Shown here piece by piece: positions 43,302-53,900 of a stretch of 64,000 nt of DNA; within the stretch, counting starts at the first letter, position 1, and the number at the start of each line of letters is the position of its first letter. Source of the DNA: Dyadobacter sp. UC 10 (GTDB taxonomy: Bacteria > Bacteroidota > Bacteroidia > Cytophagales > Spirosomataceae); contig NZ_VSRN01000001.1 in NCBI RefSeq assembly GCF_008369915.1, positions 6,444,501-6,508,500 of the forward strand. Direction: 5' to 3'. The notes below the pieces were generated by a model. The model was given only the letters and a program-made list of their open reading frames with translations. It was not told where the DNA came from and did not search any database. Made by a program: the position numbers and the translations under genes.

Positions 43302-45935
43302 TCAAAAAGGAAATCTTACCCCGAAAGTTAGCTGTCGTGGCCTCACTTGAAAACTGCTTTCCGCTATTGTAAACGCGGTATTTACGATTGAAAGGTAGTT
43401 TTTGGCGTTCGTGAGGTTTGTCCCTTTGATTTCAAGATCGATCTTCCTTTTTCCAAAAGTGTAACGGTACCGCAGGTTCAGGTAAAACTGGTTTTGACGT
43501 ACTCCTCCCCGGGTTACATATTGCTCTGTGTCTAGTCGCAAGGCATGTGCATCATCCGGATAAATGTCGATTCCTAACTGCAATTGTGAAATTCCCGACG
43601 TTTTTTTGCGCTGCTCTGCCAGGCCATTTTGAAAAAAATTGGCAGTTCCCGCAAGTTCGATACCAAGATAAGTGGTAAATAATGTTGATGCAGATAAACC
43701 CACCCGGTAATTCCAGTTGCGGACCTGAACTTCGCGACCAGTTACAATCTGTTCGGATCGCGTAAATCCGAAGTCGCTGTTTAATTTGAATGAAGTTTTG
43801 ATGCCGCCAAAGTACTTCCCAACGCCCAAGTGAAAATTCTCTGAAAGCTGGATGTTGTTGTTCAAAACATAAGTAAGTTGGGAAGCACCAGTTGAATCGA
43901 TACCGGTACGGTATTGCAGGTTGTTATTGATCCGCAGCACCGAACCGGCCAGATTAAAGAAGACCAGCGAAAGCGGGTTTTTATAATTAATCCCAATTCT
44001 CCCCATGAGGATCCGGTTGACCGGAATGGCTCCGTTGGTCTTTTGTAAGTTTCTGTACGACCTCAAAAGGAAGCCACTATACAGCTGTGGCGGGTTTCCG
44101 AAGTCATATGAATAGCTCGCACCTGATGTGAAATCAATGTAATCTGTGGCTTGGTACCTTGTTGTTACCGAAGGCTCGAATGCCAGTCGTGATTGCTTTT
44201 GACGATCATCTCCGATGAAATTCGTTAAGCTGAATGCATGCATCCTCAACGGTAGGTTCAGTTCTAGCTGCCATTTTTTAGACTCATAATAGCTGCCTAG
44301 TTGTGCAAACGAAGTCAAATGTGCATACTTCAAATCGTTCTGGAATGCATTGCTGTGAGTCTGCGTGCTATCGTTGGCCGCAGTCTTTATAGCACTTTCG
44401 AACAGATGATTTTGGAAGTTCAAACCGATTGCCGGCGTGACAGACACTTTTGAAAATTGCCGCGTAAAGCTGACGGAGTTTCTGGTATCAAATTCAGCAG
44501 TAAATACGTTTTGAGAGATGGATTGGAAACTTTTTCCGGCATTGAATATTTCGAAAAAAACGCCCGGGCGGACGAGCAGCGCCTCCGGCCGCCGATTGTA
44601 TGCCATTTGCGAATGGATATTCAATAGCTGCTTGCCCACATTTTTGATCATCGTAAGGTTGTTCTGGAGCTGAGTTTGTTCGGTCGTTAAATTCTGGTCC
44701 GTTGGGAGCAGATTCCTGCTCAGCCTGCCGGATCCGTCCAGTTGTCCGAACTGTGCACCAGCGTTATTCTTCAGAAAAATTCGCTCTGTATTTTTTTCGA
44801 CTACCAAATTAGCATGCAAAGCCTTCGAATGAAATCGGTTCGAGATCCGCTCATCAATTTCGACAACTCCGCCGGGAGTTAGCAACCTCGTGTAGTTCCT
44901 TCCGGCTTGTTCCTGCGTCTCGTCCCGTATTCCAAGCCCAAGTTTCAGTTCGGTTTGGCTCCTGGTTTTTTTGATCAAATTTAAGGAGGCCAGGTGCGAT
45001 CTGTTGTCGAGCCACCGGTCGGTGCTGATATTTGGAGTATTCAACGATTGAATGCTGAGTACGGGAGCTGGAATCGGTGACGATTTGGTCAGTGCATCCA
45101 GTTGCCTCGAAAGGTCCGTCCCGACATTGTTGCTCTGCACGCTCGCAATCAACTGGAAACTTTTATTGAATATCATGGGCGTGATATTCACATCCCACAA
45201 CGCCGGACTCAGCCCCACACCCGCTTTCGCGCTTCCCGTTGTCGTAATTTTTTTCAGCTGAATGTTCAGTGAAGCTTTCTCCGAAAATACTTTTGATTTC
45301 AAAATTTTGATCGGCTGATCATTCTCTATCACCTGCACTTTCCTTACCGCGTCGGCCGGTAGGTTTTCATTGGCAAGATTGTATCTGCCTTCCAACAGGT
45401 CCAGGCCGTTGATGTAGTATTTCTCTATTGGGTTTCCCTGATAGAGGATCTGGCCGTTTGGCTTTACCTCAATACCGGGCATGCGTTTGATGACGTCCGC
45501 AATTGTCCGGTCACCTTCTGCCTGGAATGCGCTGACCTGGTAATCGATCGTATCTTTCCGCAAAATAACGGGCGGTGCCTTCACCGTAAGTTCCTGCAGT
45601 TTCAATGCGCTTTCCTTCAAAACCAATTGTGTGGACTGTGTTCTGTTGGGGAGCGCAAACAGTCCGGCTTCGAATCCCAGCCGCGTCGCCTTGATCGTCA
45701 GCGAGTCGACCGATAGCGCTGCTTTCAGCGTAAAACTTCCGTCATCCCCACTGAAAGTGAAGGCTGATATTGTATTGCTTTTGTTAACGATAGCGATGTT
45801 CGCGTTCGGAATCGCCCTGCCGCGCTCATCCATCACCTTGCCCGATATCGTTGTTTGGGCGTAGGCATGGAAGCAGCCGATCTGAATGAGCAAAATCAGG
45901 GCTGAGATGATTTGCTTAGCTAATCCGACCTTCAA
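43302..45935 (-). CDS. Outer-membrane beta-barrel receptor with CarboxypepD-like N-terminus
   Basis: 877 residues. The frame has no ATG near its beginning; a TTG at 45935 overlaps the stop of the preceding GLPGLI gene (TTGA) and yields a signal peptide ending near YAQT. Order: a carboxypeptidase-regulatory-like beta sandwich (about 28-110: GKVMDERGRAIPNANIAIVNK), plug (about 120-215: IADVIKRMPGIEVKPNGQILYQG), then a beta-barrel of the outer-membrane-protein family seen in Cytophagales. The end FQVRPRQLTFGVRFPF is the usual C-terminal signature of barrels. It is likely TonB-dependent import or a surface export gate for a ligand processed with its GLPGLI partner. Ligand unknown. Confidence 0.88.
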   Translation of the reverse strand: MKVGLAKQIISALILLIQIGCFHAYAQTTISGKVMDERGRAIPNANIAIVNKSNTISAFTFSGDDGSFTLKAALSVDSLTIKATRLGFEAGLFALPNRTQSTQLVLKESALKLQELTVKAPPVILRKDTIDYQVSAFQAEGDRTIADVIKRMPGIEVKPNGQILYQGNPIEKYYINGLDLLEGRYNLANENLPADAVRKVQVIENDQPIKILKSKVFSEKASLNIQLKKITTTGSAKAGVGLSPALWDVNITPMIFNKSFQLIASVQSNNVGTDLSRQLDALTKSSPIPAPVLSIQSLNTPNISTDRWLDNRSHLASLNLIKKTRSQTELKLGLGIRDETQEQAGRNYTRLLTPGGVVEIDERISNRFHSKALHANLVVEKNTERIFLKNNAGAQFGQLDGSGRLSRNLLPTDQNLTTEQTQLQNNLTMIKNVGKQLLNIHSQMAYNRRPEALLVRPGVFFEIFNAGKSFQSISQNVFTAEFDTRNSVSFTRQFSKVSVTPAIGLNFQNHLFESAIKTAANDSTQTHSNAFQNDLKYAHLTSFAQLGSYYESKKWQLELNLPLRMHAFSLTNFIGDDRQKQSRLAFEPSVTTRYQATDYIDFTSGASYSYDFGNPPQLYSGFLLRSYRNLQKTNGAIPVNRILMGRIGINYKNPLSLVFFNLAGSVLRINNNLQYRTGIDSTGASQLTYVLNNNIQLSENFHLGVGKYFGGIKTSFKLNSDFGFTRSEQIVTGREVQVRNWNYRVGLSASTLFTTYLGIELAGTANFFQNGLAEQRKKTSGISQLQLGIDIYPDDAHALRLDTEQYVTRGGVRQNQFYLNLRYRYTFGKRKIDLEIKGTNLTNAKNYLSIVNTAFTIAESSFQVRPRQLTFGVRFPF

Positions 45936-46747
45936 TTCGTAAAAAACTCAATTGGGTTGTTGTTGGACTTTTGCTTTTGCTGCACTCGCTGGACTATTTC
46001 GCTTCGGCCTGATGTGAAAACAACGCCGGATTGTTCCGCTACGCCGATCGGGTTCGCCCGATATTCCTGCTGCTTTTTAAAAAATGTTCGCTTATCGGTT
46101 TTGACAGTTTTGGGCGTCTGATCATAAACGTCGCGCCGCGATTGCTTCAAACCATCTAAAACAAATTCGTATTGCTTTTTTGAATCGGCGAGGCGAACTA
46201 TCAGGCCGGGTAATCCGCAAAACTTGTACGGACCTTCACTGACCGGCACGGTCTCGGTAAACCAGGCCTCCCATATCCTACCCCCAAATTCCGTAGTGGC
46301 CCGTTGGGCGGGGTAACCCGAAACTGTCGCTGTGTCTTGTGTCAGAACCCATTGCAAATGGCCCGGGACTTCGGTGTATGAAAAGTAATTATGATAGATT
46401 CGGTCTACTGTATGGGTCACATTGCAGCCGTGTTTCACAATGCTGAAATCGAAGTCGGTTGGATGTTGCCGAAGAAATGACATCAGATTTCGGCGATTTT
46501 CAGCAGCATCAGCTGCTGAGATTGCCGAATCCTGCAAATACCTGTTTTTACTCTTGAAAAGCGACTGCTCCTGTTTGATAAATAAAAAAAACGATTCCGT
46601 TTTGGAAACGGCGCTTGTACTATCGGGAAAAAATGTCAGCTGGAAAATGCAGGTGATATCGTAGGAAACAGGCGCGAACGCCTTATCCTGGCCCATTGTA
46701 AAGCGGCATGCCAACATCAGCATTGCTACACAAGCGAATCGAATCAT
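45932..46747 (-). CDS. GLPGLI family protein
   Basis: 271 residues. Signal peptide about 1-20 (cleavage near TMGQ). The diagnostic motif GLPGLI lies at 178-183 in PYKFCGLPGLIVRLADS, preceded by WFTETVPVSEGPY. The family is known only by this motif and by its frequent pairing with TonB-dependent receptors of the type encoded just downstream (4-base overlap). Probably periplasmic and involved in the same transport or assembly process. Biochemical function is unestablished. Confidence 0.9.
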   Translation of the reverse strand: MIRFACVAMLMLACRFTMGQDKAFAPVSYDITCIFQLTFFPDSTSAVSKTESFFLFIKQEQSLFKSKNRYLQDSAISAADAAENRRNLMSFLRQHPTDFDFSIVKHGCNVTHTVDRIYHNYFSYTEVPGHLQWVLTQDTATVSGYPAQRATTEFGGRIWEAWFTETVPVSEGPYKFCGLPGLIVRLADSKKQYEFVLDGLKQSRRDVYDQTPKTVKTDKRTFFKKQQEYRANPIGVAEQSGVVFTSGRSEIVQRVQQKQKSNNNPIEFFTN

Positions 46748-46975
46748 ATCACCTAATGTATGTTTTAAATATGAATATATTGTAATTTACTAATAGTACC
46801 TCATTGTCGGAAGTATTTCGGAGGATCAGCGTGCAAAAAATAGAAAGCAGATTCAGTTAGTACGAGAAGGCCATGAAATAAACTTGAAGCCCAAGGCTAT
46901 TATATATCCAATTTCCTGTCGCCGGAAGCTAAAAAGTAACGGGATACAATGCCAAAAGTAAACCTGCTCAAGCAA

Positions 46976-47005
46976 AAATTACCAGCAGTTTCCCGCCGGT
47001 AATTT
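46976..47005 (-). terminator. Probable terminator after the giant T9SS protein
   Basis: AAATTACC (46976-46983) pairs with GGTAATTT (46998-47005); on the minus strand the stem is followed by TTTT. The inner part is imperfect. It is 40 bases downstream of the stop. Confidence 0.45.
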
Positions 47006-47045
47006 GCAGCTTAAACAACGTTGAGTATATGCCTTTTCGGACCGG

Positions 47046-50000
47046 TCAATGCCTGATTGAGACCTTGCAGGATTGTGTTGATCCGTCCTTTTGAGTTACC
47101 ACGGCCATGTAAACGCCACCTGGGAATCCCGAAACATCGATTACTTCCGAACCAGGACTTTTGGACACGTACGCAACGTGTCCGTCCAGGCTGTAAAGTG
47201 TGATTTCCTTAATATTGGTAAGTGATATTCCCTTGATCGTGATGTTGTTTACTGCAGGGTTTGGGTAAACTGACAGTTTGAAAATGTGATCAAAGCGCAA
47301 ATCCCTGATTGTGCTGTATGTGAAACTTCCATCTAAGTCCAGCATCCTGAGGCGATAAAAATTGCTGCCGTTTTCGGGATTCAGATGCGTGTAGGAATAA
47401 TCCGTCGACGATGCGCTGGTTCCGGAGGCTGCGATCCGGCTTATTAAATTCCAGGTCTTTCCATTGGTGCTATGTTGCAGCTCAAAAGCAGCGCTGTTCA
47501 CTTCGGAGCTGGTCTGCCAGGTCAGAAACGCACTGTTTTCCTGCCTGGTTGCTTCAAATAAAGTGAGCGTTACAGGCAGGGCACCTTCCGACTGTCCGGA
47601 GATAAAAAATCCACTAAATTCGGTGGCAGCAAATTTAACGGCGTAAATATTCCCGTTATCCAAAGTGGTAACTTCCACATCATCAATAACTTCCATTTCC
47701 CCCGAGTAGCTATCCGGTAACCCTGTCGGACTCGTTCCATGAAAGGCCACTACTTTCAACTTCGCCGGCAAGCTCGCATTATGGGCGTTTCCGTAAGCGT
47801 CGTTATAGTCGTCGAATTCCTGTTTTGTAAAAAACAAAGTCACATTAAATGCCGACTCACCCGAAAATACCTGCACCGGTGTAATGTCGACGTACCGTTT
47901 TACAAACACCTTGTGCGCTGCTGTTAAAGTAGGTGTGCCCGCTATGTGGGTAGTCACAGCAATATTGGCAACGATAGGTTCTTCACTGGTCGGTTCCAGC
48001 ACCGCGAGTGTCTGGCAGTCTTTTGTAAATGCGGTCACACCTGCAAATACGAACATGGAAACAGACTGATCATCCGAGGGCAGTCCGGCAGGTAACGGCA
48101 GCGCCTGAAATTCGTAGGCGCCCATGTCTATGCTCTTATTGAAGAACCGGGCATTCCCATCCAGATCGTCTTCCGCAGGAAATGATGTATCGGCAAATCC
48201 ATGATTAATAGCAGGTGAACAGGATTTCAACCTGAAATCGTTGCCCTCCGGGTTGACAAACTGCGGGTCGGTACCGCCATCCAGGACACCAAGATTCTCA
48301 TCGGCAGGCAGCCCCTGCATAATGCTGGTCACGACGGAGTATTCGGCATTCAGCTTAAAGAAACCGGTGTTGTTCCCGGAGACTATTGTATTTGAGATAT
48401 TCATTCCCCCGGGCGCAACCAACGCCAGTCCGCCGCCCGCCGGTGCCGTGTTTTTAGTGATCGTTGTGTTCATTACATACAGATTTTCTGCCGCATTGGA
48501 TATCCCGCCGCCAACTTCCGTGGCCGTATTTCCGTTAAAAAGGCAGTTAATAAGCCGCGACTCTGAATAGGACTCGGCATGGTAAAGTCCGCCACCGCTC
48601 CCATTCAATGCCTTGTTCATGCTGAAAATCGTGTTGATGATCTGCACTGAGCCTCCTTCCACATAAAGTCCGCCACCGTTGATTTGCGCCTCATTCTCAA
48701 GAAAAGCACAATTGCTGATCGTTAGCCCCACATGGTCCAGGTACATTCCCCCGCCACTCGATGCCTTGCCCCCTTTGATCGTAAAGCCATCGAGAATGTC
48801 GTCAGTGTCAAGATTGCTAAAAAAATTATAAATTACAGGCGCTTCATTTCCTTTCAAGATCGTCGCACCAGGAACATTTCCGCGCGGAACAGGCATTGGC
48901 CGTTCGTCGGGCGAGGATTCATCCCCATTAAATCCGCCATAGAATTTAACACCGTGAATCAGCGAAAACGACTCACCTGTTCCCGGCTGGTATTCTCCTT
49001 TTGCCACCCAGATCTCGTCATCCGGAGAAGCGGCATTGAGTGCCTCCTGCAAAGTCGGGAAAGCCGCTTCCCAGCTCAGCCCATCAGGATTTTCCGCTGT
49101 GCTTGCTGCATTCACACGCCATTTGACGGCTGGTACCACCTCGAAAACACCCAGATCAATCCGCCCGTTTCGTGACCGTTCCTGCGCTGACATATCCGTC
49201 TGAACAAGCTCGTAGCCGGTGGGAAAGTCACTCAAATCGGTCGCAGGATCGCCCTTATTAATGGCTGGGCTCGTGTTTCTTTGCGTGTAATTCCGGTCAA
49301 ATGTATTTTCAAACTGCGGATCAGCATCAATGATATTAGTTCCGCCTGCAAATCCACCCTGGATCAGTGAATAGGAAACGACAGGCGTTCCGTCGGAGGT
49401 GCCCACACTATTGATACTACTGAAACCATTAGTGGCCGCAGGATCATAATTGTTCCAGATGATAGCATTTCTGATCACCGGGGAAGCGCTTCCTGTATTG
49501 CCGATCGCCCCACCGCTACCCGCTGTATTGCTGCCATTTACTGTGTTTTCGGTAATGGTGCAGTTGGTCAGTACCGGTGACGAACTTTCATTGAAGATCG
49601 CACCGCCCGCACCGGAGTTCGATCCTTTTGCCTCATTGAGATAAAAAAGACATTGTGTAATGTTCGGACCGGAGTTAAGGTTATAAATCGCCCCGCCTTT
49701 TCCAAGTTCCTTGTTGGGATCGGTTTTGTTATTAAGAAAAACACAATTCGTAATCACCGGGGAAGAATTGACATTGTACATTCCTCCTCCAAAACTGGTA
49801 TTGCCGTCGGAAAAACCGTTGCCTTCTGAAATGTAAAATCCTTCCAGACGCGCCGTGTTGTCAATGTTATTGTTAAAAATCACCGTATTCCCGCGTCCCT
49901 TCAGCACCGTGCGGTACTCCACAATATTCCGGTAGTCCAGCCGCGACTCTTCATCGCCATAAAATCCACCGAAAAGCTTCACCCCATTCACCATTTCAAA

Positions 50001-50753
50001 ATAACCTCCATTCGTCTCCGGCTGGTATTCCCCGCTGGCAACCCAGATTTCTTTTACCTCTGGCTTATTCCTGGCTGCGTCCAAAGCATAGTGAAGCTGA
50101 CCCAACGCGTTATTCCAGCTGCCGCCGTTACCCGGCGTCGAGACATTTTTATTAACAAACAGCACGCCATCACCATTTGGTGTCGCCTCAGCTGCCGGGT
50201 CGTACGAGCTCACCGTTCCGTTTATGACGAGATCATCGATATGCGAGTAGTTTTGATAACGCGTATCGGTATTGGTCACGGCAAATTTGATCGTGATGGT
50301 ATTTCGCAGGTTAGAAACCGTTTGGGTGCGGGTAGCGTTCAGCAGGCTACTGTTGGCTGGGATTGACGCGCCATAATTCACATCGTTGATCTTGATCTGG
50401 AAACTGCCATTGTCGGCGGAAAGCTTTTTGAATGAAATGCTGGTAATCTCCGCCTGGTAGCGCTCATCCATTTTCAGCGTAAGGATGTAGGTGTGGTTAT
50501 GGCCGAGGATTGCTGCCCCGTAATTCGTCGAACCTCCTGAAGTAATGCCCCTGAAATAAAGTGATCCGCCGGTTGAGGACCAGGATGCATCCATTTTATC
50601 CGAAATAGTCTCCGGTGTATTCAGGTTCTGGTCATTGAAATTATTACGGTAAAGCTGCGCGGATGCCTGCCGGGATGCCAGGAAACCGAGTGCGAGGATC
50701 AGTACTAAGCATTTAAAGATTGAAAAAAAAGTTGGTAGAGATTTTGTTCGCAT
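47046..50753 (-). CDS. Giant beta-helix T9SS surface protein (choice-of-anchor Q type)
   Basis: 1235 residues. Signal peptide about 1-32 (IFKCLVLILALGFLASRQA). An N-terminal jelly-roll (about 35-185) is followed by two right-handed parallel beta-helix blocks, each opened by a WNNALGQLHYALDAARN/WEAAFPTLQEALNAAS segment and each containing many NNCVFLNN/GG.IYN rungs (about 190-540 and 550-870). Then come Ig-like segments and a C-terminal cargo module (LPVTLTLF, LTWQTSSEVNSAAFELQHS, NFYRLRMLDLDGSFTYS) with sorting domain ending CKVSIRH. Beta-helix proteins of this kind are surface adhesins or polysaccharide lyases; no catalytic residues were evident. It is divergent from a hybrid sensor 149 bases away, a typical arrangement for a regulated surface protein. 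Confidence 0.87.
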   Translation of the reverse strand: MRTKSLPTFFSIFKCLVLILALGFLASRQASAQLYRNNFNDQNLNTPETISDKMDASWSSTGGSLYFRGITSGGSTNYGAAILGHNHTYILTLKMDERYQAEITSISFKKLSADNGSFQIKINDVNYGASIPANSSLLNATRTQTVSNLRNTITIKFAVTNTDTRYQNYSHIDDLVINGTVSSYDPAAEATPNGDGVLFVNKNVSTPGNGGSWNNALGQLHYALDAARNKPEVKEIWVASGEYQPETNGGYFEMVNGVKLFGGFYGDEESRLDYRNIVEYRTVLKGRGNTVIFNNNIDNTARLEGFYISEGNGFSDGNTSFGGGMYNVNSSPVITNCVFLNNKTDPNKELGKGGAIYNLNSGPNITQCLFYLNEAKGSNSGAGGAIFNESSSPVLTNCTITENTVNGSNTAGSGGAIGNTGSASPVIRNAIIWNNYDPAATNGFSSINSVGTSDGTPVVSYSLIQGGFAGGTNIIDADPQFENTFDRNYTQRNTSPAINKGDPATDLSDFPTGYELVQTDMSAQERSRNGRIDLGVFEVVPAVKWRVNAASTAENPDGLSWEAAFPTLQEALNAASPDDEIWVAKGEYQPGTGESFSLIHGVKFYGGFNGDESSPDERPMPVPRGNVPGATILKGNEAPVIYNFFSNLDTDDILDGFTIKGGKASSGGGMYLDHVGLTISNCAFLENEAQINGGGLYVEGGSVQIINTIFSMNKALNGSGGGLYHAESYSESRLINCLFNGNTATEVGGGISNAAENLYVMNTTITKNTAPAGGGLALVAPGGMNISNTIVSGNNTGFFKLNAEYSVVTSIMQGLPADENLGVLDGGTDPQFVNPEGNDFRLKSCSPAINHGFADTSFPAEDDLDGNARFFNKSIDMGAYEFQALPLPAGLPSDDQSVSMFVFAGVTAFTKDCQTLAVLEPTSEEPIVANIAVTTHIAGTPTLTAAHKVFVKRYVDITPVQVFSGESAFNVTLFFTKQEFDDYNDAYGNAHNASLPAKLKVVAFHGTSPTGLPDSYSGEMEVIDDVEVTTLDNGNIYAVKFAATEFSGFFISGQSEGALPVTLTLFEATRQENSAFLTWQTSSEVNSAAFELQHSTNGKTWNLISRIAASGTSASSTDYSYTHLNPENGSNFYRLRMLDLDGSFTYSTIRDLRFDHIFKLSVYPNPAVNNITIKGISLTNIKEITLYSLDGHVAYVSKSPGSEVIDVSGFPGGVYMAVVTQKDGSTQSCKVSIRH

Positions 50754-50902
50754 GGTTCAGGTCGGTTTGTATGAGATCGATGGTTCGCATTTATTCCCGA
50801 CAATATTCGCCCGTATGCCCCAAACGGATTGCTATTTTTTCGTCAAAAGCTGTTCAAATTTCGTCAGCGACCTTAGCAACATTGACTTTTTCATATTAAA
50901 TT

Positions 50903-53900
50903 GTGGATCATACCAATACTCAGCCGACCTCGTTGCCGATCCCGTTGAAAACAGCTCTTTACGTTCTTGCTTTTCTGGTTTCCACACTAACCATTTCCAC
51001 ATTGCCCGGGCAACCGGTTAACTTTCCCAAACCTGAAATTATTTCTGCTGAGCAAGGCCTTCCGCAGGGTTTTATCCCGGGGATTGTCCAGGACTCCCGC
51101 GGGCTGATCTGGATCGCCACCCGAAACGGCCTTTGCCGGTACGACGGCCAGCATATCAAAATATTCCGCGCAGGAAACGGTTCGCCGGGCGACGGTTCGC
51201 CGGGCGACGGTTCGCCGGGCGACGGTTCGCCGCGTGACGGATCGCCGGGCGACGCTTCGCCGGGCGACGGTTCGCCGCGTGACGGATCGCCGGGCGACGC
51301 TTCGCCGGACCACCAGACTTCCCTGAGTTCGCTCGGCCTGGAAAGCATTAAACTGGCGGACGATAAGAAGATATGGGTACTTTCAGATCAGGGCGATATT
51401 GACCTGTTTGACCCGATTTCAGAGACAGTCGTCAACTATTCTAAAAAGCCATTCTTTAAAAAAGCCTTTGGAAACCGCTTTATTAAAGCCTTCTATACAG
51501 ACAGCCAGAACCGTTTATGGCTGGTATTTGACAAGCCAGGATTCGCCTGCATTGATGTAGAAACGAGCCGGATAAGATGGTACCACGACCGTGAAAATGA
51601 AACCGACTCGCTGAATACGATCAAAGTACGCGACCTTATTCAGCGTAAAAACGGAAGTGTATGGCTGGCTTCGAAAAACGGGATTTTCAGCATTGATAGA
51701 AAAACCGGAAACCTGATCAGGTATTCGTCGTCTGACGCTGATTTTGAAGACATTGAAAAATCGACATATACTTTAAAGGAGCGTCACAATGGTGATTTGC
51801 TGCTCATCGCAAAGAATGGTGCTGCGACACTAAGAATTGAAACGGGTAAGGTTGATTTTTTTCCGTTGGCGCCAGACGAAAAAGCGGAATATGACCACTC
51901 GATCGTTTCTGACAGCCAGGGTAACGATTACTTTTTTCGCATGAACTCGATCCTGCGTTTTAGTGATCAAGAAGGCGTGCAGGCGTATCCGAAGCTGGAA
52001 GGCTTTTCGGAATATAAAGCTATTTACGTGGATCAATCGGATGTGCTATGGGCCGGGACAAATGGACAGGGTGTACGCAAATTTAACCTGCGGGCTGCCT
52101 TTTTTGGTGTAAATCAATATCAACACTCTTTCGTCCGCGACCTCCTGTCCGTGTGTCTGAATGCGCCGGAAAACCAGATAGCAAAAATTCCCTTTAATCT
52201 TTTCGTTTACAACTTCCGGCATACCTTCGACAAAGACCAAAATCTCTGGTTCAGCAGCGGCACGACCCCACTTTACAAATTCGATTTAAAGAGCCAAGAA
52301 ATCGAAATCGTCCCTTTCCCGCTTACCATTAAATATAGCGAGCGCTCGGAAAAGGCGATCAGCCTCGCTACCGACCCGGGGGGACGTATCTGGGCTGTAT
52401 ATGATTCACTGGTGTTTTTTTATGAGCATGGAGACTGGCAGCGTTTCAAATATCCCGTCCGGCCGGCCATTGAGTCGGGCATTATGCAGCTCGTAGTCGA
52501 TGAACAGGCATTATGGATCGCCACAAGTGGAAAAGGTCTCTACCGGGTGGACCGGACAATCGGCAAAATCCAACAATTTCGCTATGATAAAAACAAAGCG
52601 AACACGCTGAGCAATGACAATATCTACTGCCTGTTTGCAGATCCCGATGATCCTGAATTGTTATGGATCGGTACATTTGGCGGCGGCTTATGCCGGTTTG
52701 ACAAACGTACGGGCCTTGTCAGGCGGATCACCAGTGAGGACGGTTTGCCCAACGATGTAGTATATACGGCCATTCCTGATAGGTTAGGGAATATTTGGGC
52801 GGCAACCAATCAGGGACTGGCGCAGGTAAACAAAAAGACACTCAAAGTCCGCGTTTACACGCGGGAAGACGGGCTGCTAGCCGATGAATTTAACCGTTTT
52901 CATTCATTACGACTTCCCGACGGACGTATCTTTCTCGGCGGAATTGAAGGCATTACGAGCTTCGATCCTGCCAGATCCAATGTCGATGAATTCCGCCCAA
53001 AAACCCTGATTACAGCGATTTCGATTAATAATGAGAAGCTCGAAACGGATAAGTTCATGAACCCGGTGACCGCGCTGCAATCATTGGAATTAGACTATTG
53101 GAAAAATTTCGTGACGGTCGAATTTGCGGCCATGCAGTTTAACCGCAGTGACAAAATGAAGTACCGGTACCGGTTGGAAGGTTTGGAAAATGACTGGATC
53201 GAGACGGAAAACCCGGTCACAAAATACACCGACCTCCGGCCTGGCACCTACTTATTACACCTGAATGCATCCAATACCGAGGGCGTGTGGAGCGATGATA
53301 TACGGACACTGGAAATCCTGATCAGCCCGCCCTGGTGGCAAAGCTGGTGGGCGTATTTACTGTATGCATTGATCGCTTCTGCATTGATTTACGGGTTGTT
53401 GAAAATGTATATAAACCGACTGAAACTGCGTCAATCGTTTATTTTGAACCAAAAAGAATTGGAACTCATCGATAAAGAATCGCAGCAGCTGCGTCAACTC
53501 GATGAGATGAAGACACGCTTTTTCTCAAACATTACCCACGAATTCCGCACGCCGCTAACCCTCATACTAGCGCCCGCAGAACAAATGCTGGAAGAAAAAC
53601 GCCCCGCCGAAGACATGACCCGCCTTGGCCTGATCGACCGGAATGCGCACCAGCTGCTGGGACTGGTGAACCAGCTCTTGGATCTCTCGAAGCTGGAATC
53701 GGGTACCATGAAAGTGACCGAGGCGCAGAGTAATCTCCAAGATTTTGTAGCGCAATTGGTTGGTGCATTTCAGGTTACGGCAGAAGCAAAAAAGATCCGG
53801 CTGACATTCACTGCAACCGAAACGGCAAATGCGTATTGGTTCGATCATGAAAAACTCGAAAGGATCTTGAACAATCTGCTCTCCAATGCATTGAAATTCA

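Noticed and set aside
51173..51307. CRISPR array at the 15-bp repeats
   Set aside because: Units are contiguous with no spacers and lie inside a coding frame, so it is a coding minisatellite.
50959..51348. Arg/Ser-rich antisense ORFs across the 15-bp repeats
   Set aside because: Produced by the repeat in other frames; the HTCS frame on the plus strand is clearly the real one.
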